A stretch of 64,000 nt of DNA from the NCBI GenBank assembly GCA_025526935.1, contig JAHLKD010000068.1:245088-309087 (forward strand), in the 5' to 3' direction. Made by a program: the position numbers and the translations under genes. Position 1 is the first letter of the stretch, and every line of letters begins with the position of its first letter. Positions 30,845 to 42,122 of this stretch are shown here, piece by piece. The DNA is from Cladochytrium replicatum. Its lineage: Eukaryota > Chytridiomycota > Chytridiomycetes > Cladochytriales > Cladochytriaceae. A model generated the notes under the pieces. The model worked only from the letters and a program-made list of their open reading frames with translations, made no database searches and was not told where the DNA came from.

Positions 30845-31035
30845 TGTGTAATATTGGTGTCGATTGGTGTAGTCAGAGTCGGGTATACTCTGTTCGAACG
30901 TGATTGAGTAGAGTCAATCCTGAGACTCATACACGTAGTAATAGAGTCCTGTAATGTTCATAGTTGCTCACTGAGCATCTGCTCTGACCCTTAATTGTGT
31001 GAGTGGGATAAATAGTCAGACCCACCATCATATGA
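30845..31035. repeat. LTR-like remnant, copy B
   Basis: The segment shares the 51-bp core at 30881-30932 with 20364-20414 in the same orientation, and a CACCATCATA motif downstream at about 31022. It is probably a solo or broken LTR of the same family. Confidence 0.6.
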
Positions 31036-31190
31036 GTCGCAGTCATTGATCACGTCTTTGGAAGTGCAGCTGCAGCATCTTGAATTTGGCGGTCTTTTGA
31101 AGCTGCATTAAATCTTTCTGTATTCCTGGGAGCTCAGTGAAGACCTGCTGTTTGACAAAGTTCTGCTCATCCCAGCTGATGCAAATCATC

Positions 31191-31500
31191 TTAACTGACA
31201 AGTGTACTAGTATGAACCGAAGCTGCAACCATACATAGATACTCATCCCTCATCGCTGGTGTGCGACGAGCCGTCGCTGGTTGCTGCACACCTTTTCGGG
31301 AAACTGGGCGATTGACCAGAACTCGTTGAGGTTCATCTATGATAATCACAACATTGGGATCAATGATATCAATCAAAATCTCCATACTTTTTTGCACTCG
31401 CTTCGTGGCTGGAATCGAGGGAGCTCTGGCGGTTTTCGCTTTCATTGTCTTGACCGACTCTGTGTTGCTTCGAGCCTTTGGGCTCGTATAGACGATTGGC
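31191..31500 (-). other. Small unassigned ORF with basic start
   Basis: On the minus strand an ATG near 31445 opens a short frame with a Lys/Arg/Ala-rich start (MKAKTARAPSIPATKRVQKS) followed by a hydrophobic beta-like stretch (EILIDIIDPNVVIIIDEPQR). The frame is also open upstream of the ATG. No family is recognised and no upstream or downstream exon was fixed. The stretch 31500-31830 beside it shows no gene. Confidence 0.25.
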
Positions 31501-31830
31501 GCTAGAAAATAGCGGAATATATTTGAGTATCGTTCACGTGTTTATGGGGTTATCGAAGCTCGCGATCGCAAACGCGGTTAGATGACTTCCTTCCCTCTGT
31601 CCCGTACCCCAGTTCCATGGGGATTTTTCAACAGCGTTCCAGCTCTTCTAGTTACATTTAACGATTGATGGACAGGGAGCAAGAGAGGTCGGATGCGTGT
31701 GCACGCGGTTGGTTAGGCTTTAAGTTCAAATTTATTTCGATGTAGACTCTTGCATTCCTTTTCGATTTTGTTTTCTGATGTCTCTGGCATAATGGAATCC
31801 CTTCAGTTGTCTGTCACAGATTCAGTGACC

Positions 31831-34800
31831 TTAGGTTTTCGGAAATGTAATATCCTCCAACTCGTTGATTGCAGTGCGCGCGGTTTCGAGCACCATTTTT
31901 CGGATCGTTCCACGCAAGCTTGAAGATCGTTGGTAGCTTTCCTCACCAGCCTCCTTGAGCACAAATCTTTGAAACCAATCCAAGACTAACGAGTCCGCCG
32001 CCGCACAAACTGCTTTACGCAAGCTCGCAATGCATTCGATCGTTTGACTGGAACCATTAAGCCGAAACTCGTTTGCGTCGTGTCCGGGGAATCCCCTCGA
32101 TCCATCAACCCGGGATCGTGAAGACGTGACCCATCGATCCAGCAAAAGCGTCCGCATACGAACTGCTCCAGTTGACTCATCCAGTGACTCTGACTCGCTC
32201 CATGCGGACCCAACGAACGGAAGCATTGCTGCTATGACTGGGACCACCTCGGTTATGCCACCTCGCATCACCAAGTGTCCAACACGATCACGGCAATCCG
32301 AAGCTTTGACTAACACTCGTCGTGCCGGCTGCGAAACAGCTTTCACTTCTTTGCAATTCTCAAAAACAACTCCGGCTGAAATTTGACCAAGTTGGTCAAC
32401 TTCCACATCACAATATCCCCGGGGATCCTCTTCAATACGACCGCACACAAACAAACGCAGATTTTTCGCATTATTCTGGCCGAAGGCAAGTCCAAGTTTG
32501 TTTCGTCCTAACGGGTGCAGAATGCTTGACGGATGAATAGTGATTGCTTCCATTGATTTGGTGGACATTCTCAATTGCTGTATGGCATCTCCATTTTGCT
32601 GTTTCTTTTGGAAAACTTCCGCCTGAACAACGTTCGGACTCAATCCCACAATGAGCAGCGCTCTTGCCGTCGAGACTGAAACACGACGAACACCAGTCGG
32701 TGCGGCAGATGGCATTATCTCCCGGAGATCAACAGACTGAATTGCTTCAACCACCGTTTTTCGGTTGGCTTCGATGCGCTCCATAATTTTGTAAAATTTC
32801 ACGGCTTGCACGTTCGGATCTTCATCATTTGAGCATATTATCACGGAATCTCTGATCCACTCAAGCAGCTCGGTTTTCCCTTCTTTCCCGTTTGTAATTT
32901 TCTCATTTCGCTTTTGCGCCCATCTTTCATAAATAATCGCCCACGTTATGTGATCCGACTTTGTAGCGTGACTGTTTGTCTTCCTTAAGATGTGGTGACG
33001 AACTCCGCGCTGAGCATGAAGGGCATTTTCAAAGTTTGATTCCGACTCTCCGTCTGCCATAATTATTGCCGCGAGCGTTATCGCTGTCTCTGTTTCCTCC
33101 AGTATCTTTCCCGTAATCAGCATAGCTACTAAATGCCTCGGAAGTCGAATTGTATCCAGTAGCACCGCCATCAGACTTTTCCTGGTCACTACATTATCGT
33201 TAACCGCCATATTTAACTTCGTAGTTTATTGATAATTACCTCGTGATCGTTCGAGATCATGCTGAGCATTATGGATGAAAAGCTGGGGCAATGGATGAGG
33301 CCAGCATTTCATAATCATGCTAAGTTCCGATGAGAAGTCGTCTAGATCACTTGATCCACCGGGAAGATATCCTGGGAATGATATTGGTGCCAAATTCATA
33401 AATTCGAGCAGAATGGCCGCATGATCAATCGTGAGGCATCGCGTCGAACCTTCTGGTTCCATATTGTCAAGTCTTGAAAATCATCATGATTAGCGAGCCA
33501 AGTGAGCGAACACACACTCCACCTATTTTTGGAGAAGAAAGCATAATAGTATCCATTCTCCAGTCTCGACGCCATCGCCCTCCTATGTAAAACTCTCAGC
33601 TTTGTAGTCCAAACGCCGAATCCACGACAATCAATTTCGGGAGATCTTTTCTCTCGTCCACAATCTAAGACATATTTCACCCCTTGAATCACGATCGAAT
33701 CGAAAGCGTCCGGCGCAAAAATTATCTTGATTGACGAACTGTCTGACATGTTCCTATTTTCGAAATATCGCCCGTAGAAATGGAAGATCTTGAGTCCGCA
33801 ATTAATTCGATCGACTTCTGCGAGTAAGACTTTCTCGATTTCTTTGGAATTGTCGGAACTGGGCACGTAAACAACTATCGTGCTAAAATCCTGTCAATTG
33901 AACTCATTCAGATACTTCTCCATTTGGCGAAGAGATTACATACATGCAACTTCGCCATTCCCCTGCATATTTTGCTCAACGTTCGCCCAATCAGGTCGGT
34001 CGGCAGCTCGTTGTTGAGAAGTGCACTTGCACACTGCTGCTCGAGATACTGAAGTTCACGAAAGTGGATTCCATCTGTGTTTGACTCCACATGATTAACG
34101 GCAGCCCAGTCAACATATCCCTCGTACATTGACGGATCAACATGTAATTGGCGGATAAGTTTGGCCACGTCGGAATCAAGTGAGTCTGATTTGCCTGCTT
34201 CGTGATTGGTAGAAAAAAATGAATTTGCCCTAATCATTGAGTTTCCCACAAGGCCCAAATGATCGTCCCTCTGTGCAAGCTTTTCCGAGTACCATGACCC
34301 CAGATCACTGAACGCTTGTTCCTCTCGATTGACGAATCTCACAGAATCTCCAGTTGGCCGAACAAGTGTGGCAATTATTTCCAAAAAAGATGCATTCGAA
34401 TCTGCAACCAGTGGGCAGATCGAATTTGCGTGCGTGAGCTGGACTTGTGAGACTCGTTCATTATCGGTAGCCGCGCGTTGAAGACTTTCCATGATCCTTG
34501 TGGCCGCAATTTTGCTGAGCTCATCTAAATCAAAGATCCACTCGGTTTGCTCGCCTCTCTTCTTAATTCCGTTGAACACCGCGCAGTTCATCCACAAGCT
34601 TGCAACTACAAACAGCTTGAACGAAATATCGACACCTTTTGAGCACACCAGGGTCTGAAGGGCCATGAGAATCTCAACGGAGGTTAGGTCGAAGTTTTGC
34701 ATCTTTCGCAAAGTATCAGAGATAAATAGCAGCATATTTTTTAAAAAGTACTTCATCAATAATAATGTGATCAACACCCGCGAAGGTGATTTCCATGACG

Positions 34801-36436
34801 ATTGGCTTAAGTCTGCTCAAGAACGATCGCGCATCGTAGAACACACAACATGGTTTCAACCTGATCGGGAGATCATTCTCTGTGGCATTTTCATCGATAA
34901 CCAATCTGACACTGATTCGTGGACTTGCTTCCTTAAAAGCGCTCGCTGCACGCGATGCTTCGATTGCAGATGGCAATACTGAAACAATATTGGCAGTGTG
35001 TTGCTTTGAGAGAATTGCAAGAGGAAGTAATATCGTCTTCCCGATTCCCGGAGGACCATGAACAAATACCTATACTGAAACTGAGAAAATTGAAGTTGAC
35101 AATGGAGACTACCCACCGTCCTTATCGCGTTTGAACTTATTGCTGTGATCAAACTAGAGTACCCATTAAGTTGCTGAAAGTCGGTAGGTGGCTCAAAGCG
35201 CATTTTGCGTCCGGCCGGAGATGCCACTACACTATTTTTTGTTCCGAGGATACATTTGGCCATCTTCTTCAGATGCATATGGGTTAGAGTTGGTTGTGAG
35301 AGCCTTAATGGTGACAAATGTCAGTACAGATCTAGTGAAACTCAATGTGAGCACTGCATACCTGTGGATGTGCTCGAGTTTTCCTAATGCCTTGATAGGT
35401 ACCGCGATAGATGCACTGAATGGAGCCCACTCTTTGCCTAAATATGTAAAAGAGAGTCAGAACTGTTTTCAAAGTTCCTCAACAGACAACTACCACATTT
35501 CGCATCCACCGCAAATACGCTTGGGGCAACTCGATCCGCACCGGTCATTGAAGTAGGATTGAATGACAGCGCCTCGGCCACCCGAAGAGTTGTGAAAGAA
35601 TTGGGTATCTTCGGTTCGCGAGTCTCGACAATGGCCAGAACTTGGTTAGTGGTCCTGATTTTTTCATCCCCAACGGTATTGTTTAAAAGATCTGCAGGCA
35701 GGGCAGAAAGAGCTATATTTTCTTCTTTCTCCTCTGTTATAGGGCGAGAAGCCAAAATCGTCTTGCTCGTTACGGTTTCTTGATTATTGATCCCTGACAC
35801 AATTTTCTCGGGTGATTCTGAGCTTTGTGAAATCACCAAGTTGGACGTATCCACTGATTCGCTTGAATCAAATGTAAACGACCGCGTTGGATACCGGTTT
35901 CTTGGAGGCTCACTCGGTTGTCGCCTTACTCTCCCCCAGTTTTGAATATCAGTAAGATGGTGAATACAAAGCTCCACGTCGCAAACGAGATCAACATTCT
36001 TTGTACGAATATACTCCTGTGCGACCTCCCAGGCCCTGCTTTCCGCACCGCGCTTCGTCCTGTCCATCCCGGCACCCCACGGTGCTCGCCCACCGGGTAT
36101 GTCAATCTTGGCATACCAGGTTAGCCAGTTGGCTGGGCCTGAATAAGATCAAAGTTCAGCGCGTTATTTGAGCGGATTTGAATTCTCCATCCTCTAACCT
36201 TCACTCCAGGGGACTCCTACCACTGGGGCGGATTTCCAAGTCTTTATGCAGTACCAATGCAGCAAGAACCTCTCAAAAACGTCAGAAGGAAGCATTGATT
36301 TGAGCTGCTCGTCTGAAAACTGCAAGTAGCGGCGGCCAATCTCCCACATCACCATATTCCTGCTTTGCCGTTTTTGCATTTTGGTCGTGGGAAGGGTTTG
36401 GAAAGTTGCACGACGTCCGGCCACTGGAGGATTCAT
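31831..36436 (-). CDS. DEAH/RHA-type helicase-like protein with degenerate catalytic motifs
   Basis: Many short introns interrupt a protein of roughly 1,400 residues. Near the N-terminus, after the intron at about 36136-36192, comes a dsRBD-like segment (WYAKIDIPGGRAPWGAGMDR, then TKRGAESRAWEVAQEYI). About 250 residues later the helicase core starts with a Q-motif-like LNGYSSLITAISSNAIRT, motif I GPPGIGKT (split by an intron just before it), motif II IIIDEV, and a second RecA part with IVVYVP, IKIIFAPDAFDS and VKYVLDCGREKRSP, where active DEAH enzymes have IAET and VVDxG. The motif VI position reads HRRAMASRLENGYYY in place of QRxGRxGR. The C-terminal 450 residues look like winged-helix/HA2 and OB regions (RLPRHLVAMLITG; PSSILHPLGRNKLGLAFGQ). 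Motif I could still bind nucleotide, but the motif II Ala-His and the arginine finger are missing. ATG at 36436 is the likely start. Confidence 0.7.
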
Positions 36437-36747
36437 AACGATAGCAATGAAGAGACTTGATCGCCATATTGAGGTCGTTGATTTGCGGATTTACCAGACT
36501 GTGTGCACACAATATTTAACAGTAGCATAGATGTATTTCAGAAAAGCTTAAGTGGCCTTGCTGCACTGTAAGTATTAAGAACCCCCTAAAACCTAAAACG
36601 ACAGGTACAACAGCAACGAGGGAGTAAAAGAGGTTGACATAAGCACAAAGGAGAAATAAAAAAAGATGGTGTTGCAATAAAGCAGATATAAAATACACGC
36701 AAAATCCCAAATTCGAAAGTCGGGAGCAAGGGTGGAGCTGCACAGCA
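36437..36747. other. Intergenic between helicase-like and coiled-coil genes
   Basis: Short promoter and 3' UTR space; no gene seen. Confidence 0.5.
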
Positions 36748-39130
36748 CTAACCAAACGATCTGGATCTTGAAAGACTCTTCCCTCCCCCAAATGTCCCAA
36801 ATGCTCGTGCTCTCGCTTGAACCGCTGCTGACACAGGCACAGGCATGTGCATTTGGGGTGGTGAAACTTCGAAATTATCCCTCCTCGGCTGCTGCCCTTC
36901 CTGACGCTGAAACTCGAAAGCCAACGGCGCAGGAGCTACTCCACGCGGTATAGGGGATATCTGATTCACTGGCGCAGGAGCGGCCACCAGTTCAATCCAC
37001 TGACCATCGTCGTCCAGAATACTAGGAGACATTGGGCTGTATGTGTCATTTTCGGACGGTTCAGAGCCGGGTTGCTGGAAGTAATGTGTCGCGTAAAAGC
37101 TCGTTTCGGGTAATTGAGCTTGGGCGGCTGATTCTGCCATGTTTGCGTATTGATTGTAGGCTGCGAGCCCATTCGTATGAGGTACTAGAGCATTGTGATT
37201 ATAAACACTCTGGGTGGTGACCGCATTAAACTGAGTGTCTTCCGGCCCACGTACAATCCACTCGCCCTCATCAAAAAAAGATTCTGGTTCCATCGATGCC
37301 GCATCGGTGCTGATCGTCCAGTGGCTCTCCGCCGATGCAGCAATTGCAGTTCGAGCTTGCACGTTCGGCGACGGAGACAAGTGCATAGAGCGTCTCTGTA
37401 CCTTGCTATTCGCGTACACTGATACATTTCCATTCGCTCGAGGGGGACTCTTCGGAGATGGTACTGCCCCCGTACTAATAGTCCACTGGGACGGTGATGA
37501 ATCCTTCGAAATATCGCTGCCAACCCGAGTTCTCTCTGGTTCAAGTAGTGGTGAAGTAATAGCAGAAAAGTTTGAGCTGCTCGCAGTGACAGAGAACCCA
37601 ACAGTCGACGGCTCTTCTGCTATCGGTCTCTGGGCTCTCTGCGCCTGCATGAATAGCGGAACTGGCGGTCTTTGCTCGTGAGGTAAATCGAGTGACCTTC
37701 CACGTCGACGATTAACAATGGAGCCTTCACTGGAACTCGGCAGCAACGCAGGATGCGTTGGGTTGACCCCATGCTGGATTCTCATCATGGCAACCGCAGA
37801 GTGCATTATTTCTGTCCTCAGCTTCACGAGTTCCCGTTCAGCTTTGTCGCGCGTGCCGAAGAACGTCTTTAGGCGTTGCTCCCTACGTTTGTACGTCTGC
37901 TCCATTACTGCGTGTGCTTTCTTGATCAACGTGGCGGGTTTCTTCAACCTCTCCACCACTTTGTTGATGTCGTCTATAAAGCAACTAAGATTTAGCTGTG
38001 CACAAAGAAAAAGTGTAGGCCACACCATTACCTGAGCTCAGGATCTGATTGCGGTTAACACGCAGATATCGCTTCCACCCGGACATATCAACATCATTTA
38101 AATATTTGGTGGCATACTCGTCCGGGTCCAGCGATTCAAGGACCCCTTGAAAGTGCATGCTACACGTGTCCACCGCAATCTCATATTCTAAACGGATGCT
38201 TTAGGCGAACATTGTTATCACTTAAAGTAGCTTACCTTTAACAGTATTTTGTACAAACTCCCAACCTTTGGAGCTTTGGAATACGTGATCGGTGATAACA
38301 TCTGTTGATGTCTTTTCCTTTAGTTTTTTCACTACAGCAGCAAGGTGCCTGAGTGACTGATGACATTCGCGGGCATGTCCCAATGCAACAGCGTACTTCT
38401 CCAGGACTCCATTTTCTCTGTCATATTTTGCAGCCAACTTAGTCACGGTACGCTCGAGCTGATCCTCGTCGGGGAACTCCGATGTACGTCCCTCAAACAT
38501 TTCCATCAAGATTTCTTTACATCGTTCAGAGTGTTTGATACGCTCCTCTGTCTGATCCCGCAACGTGCGTATCTGCAAGAAAAATATGAGACCGTAATTT
38601 TTTGGCCCTGCTCAGCAAGATTATACCGTAGCCTCGGCTTCGTTTTGTAAGTCTTGCATTAGCTCCAGTGCCTTCTGTTCTTGCGAATAAGCCAATCTGA
38701 ACTTTTCCATGTCGGACCCCTCCCCGATCATATCTCGTTTCATTTTGCCGAACATTCGAGGCGACACTGACAATGTTGGTGAACTCGGTGAATCTGGTGG
38801 ACTGATAGAATAATTCAGACTTTATTCAACCCCTGTGTACAGCTGCTTAACTTACAGCTGCTTTTCCAACGCATTCAGCACAAGCCTTTTCGCTTCGATT
38901 GTGGTTGACAGTGCATGAGAATATGATTCAACTTCTTGAAGATCCGCATCCAGGCGTTCATGGCGAGGAAGGCGTGCTAACTCGTCCAACTCCCTCTCAT
39001 AATTGGCAATATGTCGTTGGTAGCGAATCAGAACAGGAAGAGTAATAAGCACAGTTGAGTTCCTTTCTTGGCCCTCGAAATGTGAATGAGGAGCGCTCCC
39101 GTTTTCAGACATATTTCCATCTGGTGGCAT
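36748..39130 (-). CDS. Coiled-coil (BAR-like) protein with disordered C-terminus
   Basis: Not recognised with certainty. ATG at 39130 opens five exons joined by introns of about 50 nt (near 38806-38855, 38577-38626, 38186-38236 and 37976-38034). The first 350 residues are largely helical and charged: RYQRHIANYERELDELARLP, FRLAYSQEQKALELMQDLQN, a block IRTLRDQTEERIKHSERCKE with following heptads, and VVERLKKPATLIKKAHAVME. Length and helix pattern suggest a three-helix dimer such as a BAR/F-BAR-like membrane-bending module, but no diagnostic motif is visible. The remaining 330 residues are Ser/Pro-rich and probably disordered; they repeat a QWTISTGAV / HWTISTDAA / QWIELVAA pattern three or four times, which may be a short binding motif. 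It lies directly upstream of, and co-directional with, the helicase-like gene. Confidence 0.75.
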
Positions 39131-39589
39131 TAGTGATGTTTGCGAGGTTGAATTGTCAACAGTTTAGAGAGCAATTCAGCATATGGACGTATGAACGGAG
39201 GTGGTTTCCCTTCGAGGTGTGAGGTATCCGAGTTTATCCGCAATGTGCTACGACGAGGCCGAAGGCAAACGAACGACGCACAGCACACGGACAGGCTGAG
39301 ACCGACGGGTGGTGGTGACGACAAGCGGGAAGCAAATCAGGTGCAACGGTATGCGCCACCGAGTAAACACAGAAGTGCACCACAGAGATCACGGAAGCAG
39401 GAAGATACTATCACACTCATCGACGATGCATTCATTACTAGAGCAATCAATCATACACAATGCATGCACCACAAATAGGTTGATTTGCAATCCCAATACA
39501 TTACAATAGTGATGGGCACAACGGACATGTGGACTGGTTGGACGTTCGGAGCCATTAAAAATTGCTCATCTGATTAGAATATCCCATTA
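39131..39589. other. Intergenic, nothing recognised
   Basis: Promoter region of the coiled-coil gene and further DNA without a convincing coding block on either strand. Confidence 0.4.
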
Positions 39590-42037
39590 TAACGCTTATT
39601 ACTGACCTTGTACAAGCTAGATGCGTGGAACAGATGTTAGCATGTTTTGCCCCTGTTTGTTTGGCAACTGTCGTTCGATCGCCCAAATTTACCGAATAGC
39701 AAATCGCACAAGTGAATCTTCCACGCCTATCGAATGTAGAGAGATCGTCATTGAAGGGGTAACTCCCATGACTTTCATCGCTCGCGAGTTTACCTTGGAA
39801 ATGAAGCGAATCATTCTTCTTGAGCAACTGGAGAGCACCTAAAAATAATCCCATTCTGAGCAATAATGACTCCGCTGGTTGCAAGGACTAACATGATCTC
39901 CATCTGCTTTCGTTTACACCGGCTGTAACATGGAGCCTTACTATCCTCCTTAAGATCGAGTACGCAACCGCTTGCACATGAGAACATGGAGCGTAGAGCA
40001 ACGAGCTAGCCAATATTAAACAAACCGTTCAGCTGAAAACGCGAAAACAACACTGTTTTACTTGCCTCTTCCAACGCAATGTTGTTGAATACTACGTCAT
40101 CAGACGCACGAACGATTTGTGCTATGGCTTCGCAAATGGCTAATTGGAATGGTGCAGCAATCGGAATACCCTTAATATGATCATATGCCCACTTTTTTGA
40201 TGAGGGACAAACCGTATTCACGAACAAAATTCGCAGTAGTCCTCCACAAGCTCCCGCCAAGTGTCAGATCGTTCCGGTGAAACGTGGGTAATCGCCACAG
40301 CCGATTTAAGTGTCTTGTGCAACTTCACTGGTTCCAGTGGGGAAAGAGGGCTCTCTGCCGAAGCGGCAGTCTGTTCTTCGGCAATTAGTTTATGAGAAGA
40401 ATGTGTGATGTGAATAGCGAACCGAGAGCCAAGTAATGAATGAGCTGAGAAGCTACGAAGCCGACCCAAGATCAATAGCGCTCGGTGAGTGCCTCAGGAC
40501 ATTGTGGAGGAGCTCCATGCACTCAATTTCACCCGCTCGATCACCTCGGTCCGATGGCGAATTCTGCTTTGACAGCTTTTTGCACCATCTGGATATCCTG
40601 CAAACAAACGGAGCTGTCTTCTTGCTTATCCGATGTACTTTCAAATAGACTGCGGTTCAGCAAGCAGCCCAACAAGGCAAGACATGAGCGTCCTTGGAGT
40701 AAAGATTCACAAATATGGTATTGAAAGGCGAATCCGCCTACCATCTCCAGAAAACTCTTTTGCTGATGCCGCTTTTTCGAGGCAAAAGTAACAGATATGC
40801 TCCACGTCGCATTTAAGCATGCTCTTCTGTGCGGCTAATATAAGCGGATTTATAGCCCTGGCATTCCCTTTTTCAAATTACTCAGCGACATCCATATCAG
40901 GCGCATCGTCTCACTACGTACCTGACTTCATCCATGGACTGAAGCATTGCAGAAGCAAGCGAGTTTCTTTGTAGTTTGCACAAACTGTGAATGAATCCCC
41001 ATCACTCTCAAATCATCTCCCCATTCTTTCTTGGCACCCCACCGCTGCATTAATGCGAATAGTGTGTACAAAGTCGTTTACAAAGTCGTTCTCGTTCAGG
41101 GACAGTTTGAGGGTTGCCCAGGTATTCGAGGATGTCCTCAACGACGTCAGCCGAAACGTCTTTCGAGGCCACGAGCTCTAGAACGTTATTGACGGGAGAA
41201 AATGTCATTGGCGTGATCAGTTGAACTATGACATATCCACCAGGAGGATATTTGATTCATCGATGGAGATGTGTGCGAAACAACTTGGGAAATGTGTTAA
41301 TGACAAAATTGTCCAATGTAGATATGATACTTTGGTCGTGAGTGCAATCGATAGCTCCGAATCGTAACAAACCGTCCAGCAGACGCAGTCGTCCCTCCAC
41401 AAATGAAGACTCTTAAATTACAGTTAAACTTTTAGCCAAATAATTGTCAGATGTTGCAAACCAGAAGGCTCGGCAAACCTGTCAAAGAAACCGACGGTAA
41501 TGGATCTAGCTAACATCTTTTGAGTGAAGCTCGACGAATGTAGCTTTAGTAGTGATATCCTAGACTAGTCCAACACGCCCAACTTGCACAGGGTAGCTTG
41601 ATAGCTTTGACAATACGGAACTTTTTAACGCGAACAGAGTTTGAGCTATTTTCAGCATGTTGCATCAGAGCCCAAGTCAGCTTCGACGCCGATACTGGAG
41701 ACTTTAAGCGAGCCTTCTTCGAGCAGCTGGAGATACTTCAGCTATCTAAAGGTTTATGATGAATATTTAAACTATTGTAAATAAAGGTTTTGAGTCGAAA
41801 ACATGAATTAACTTTGCTCCGCCAAAGGAAGATGGAAGCTTAGACCTCAACGACGTGTTAAACAAGCTTTTCATTGAATCTGAAATCAAAAGCTTAATGT
41901 TTGAGGGTGGTGCCAGTGTAATCGAGTCTTTAGTTCGAACGATTAGGGAATCGCCTCCTACCTGTCTGGACGTATTGGTCGTTGAGACAGGGCCAAATTC
42001 GATTGTGCAAGTGTACAACTGCTGAACAAACAGCCAT
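39590..42037 (-). CDS. Unresolved multi-exon gene, possibly helical-repeat (HEAT/ARM) protein
   Basis: On the minus strand a series of short coding-like blocks is flanked by plausible splice sites: an ATG at 42037 (MAVCSAVVHLHNRIW), a block near 41690-41580 (LTWALMQHAENSSNSVRVKK), one near 41400-41285 (GRLRLLDGLLRFGAIDCTHD), 41200-41100 (NNVLELVASKDVSADVVEDI), 40744-40545 (ICESLLQGRSCLALLGCLLN), about 40535-40465 (ECMELLHNVLRHS), 40440-40230, and 40210-40060 (FQLAICEAIAQIVRASDDVV). The repeated amphipathic helices with Leu-Leu pairs look like HEAT or ARM repeats, and the layout recalls the proteasome chaperone PSMD5/Hsm3, but no signature proves it. Several joins could not be fixed, so some decay is possible. 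Confidence 0.4.
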
Positions 42038-42122
42038 GGAGCTCGGTTGATTTCAAATTTACAGAGACTTCTGCCTTTGGTAGTGACACAGTGTTTGCAG
42101 CATCCAAAACATAACATGAAGA

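Noticed and set aside
36194-36512. Separate small gene upstream of the helicase-like gene
   Set aside because: The frame runs through an intron in phase into the dsRBD-like exon, so it is the first exon of the helicase-like gene.
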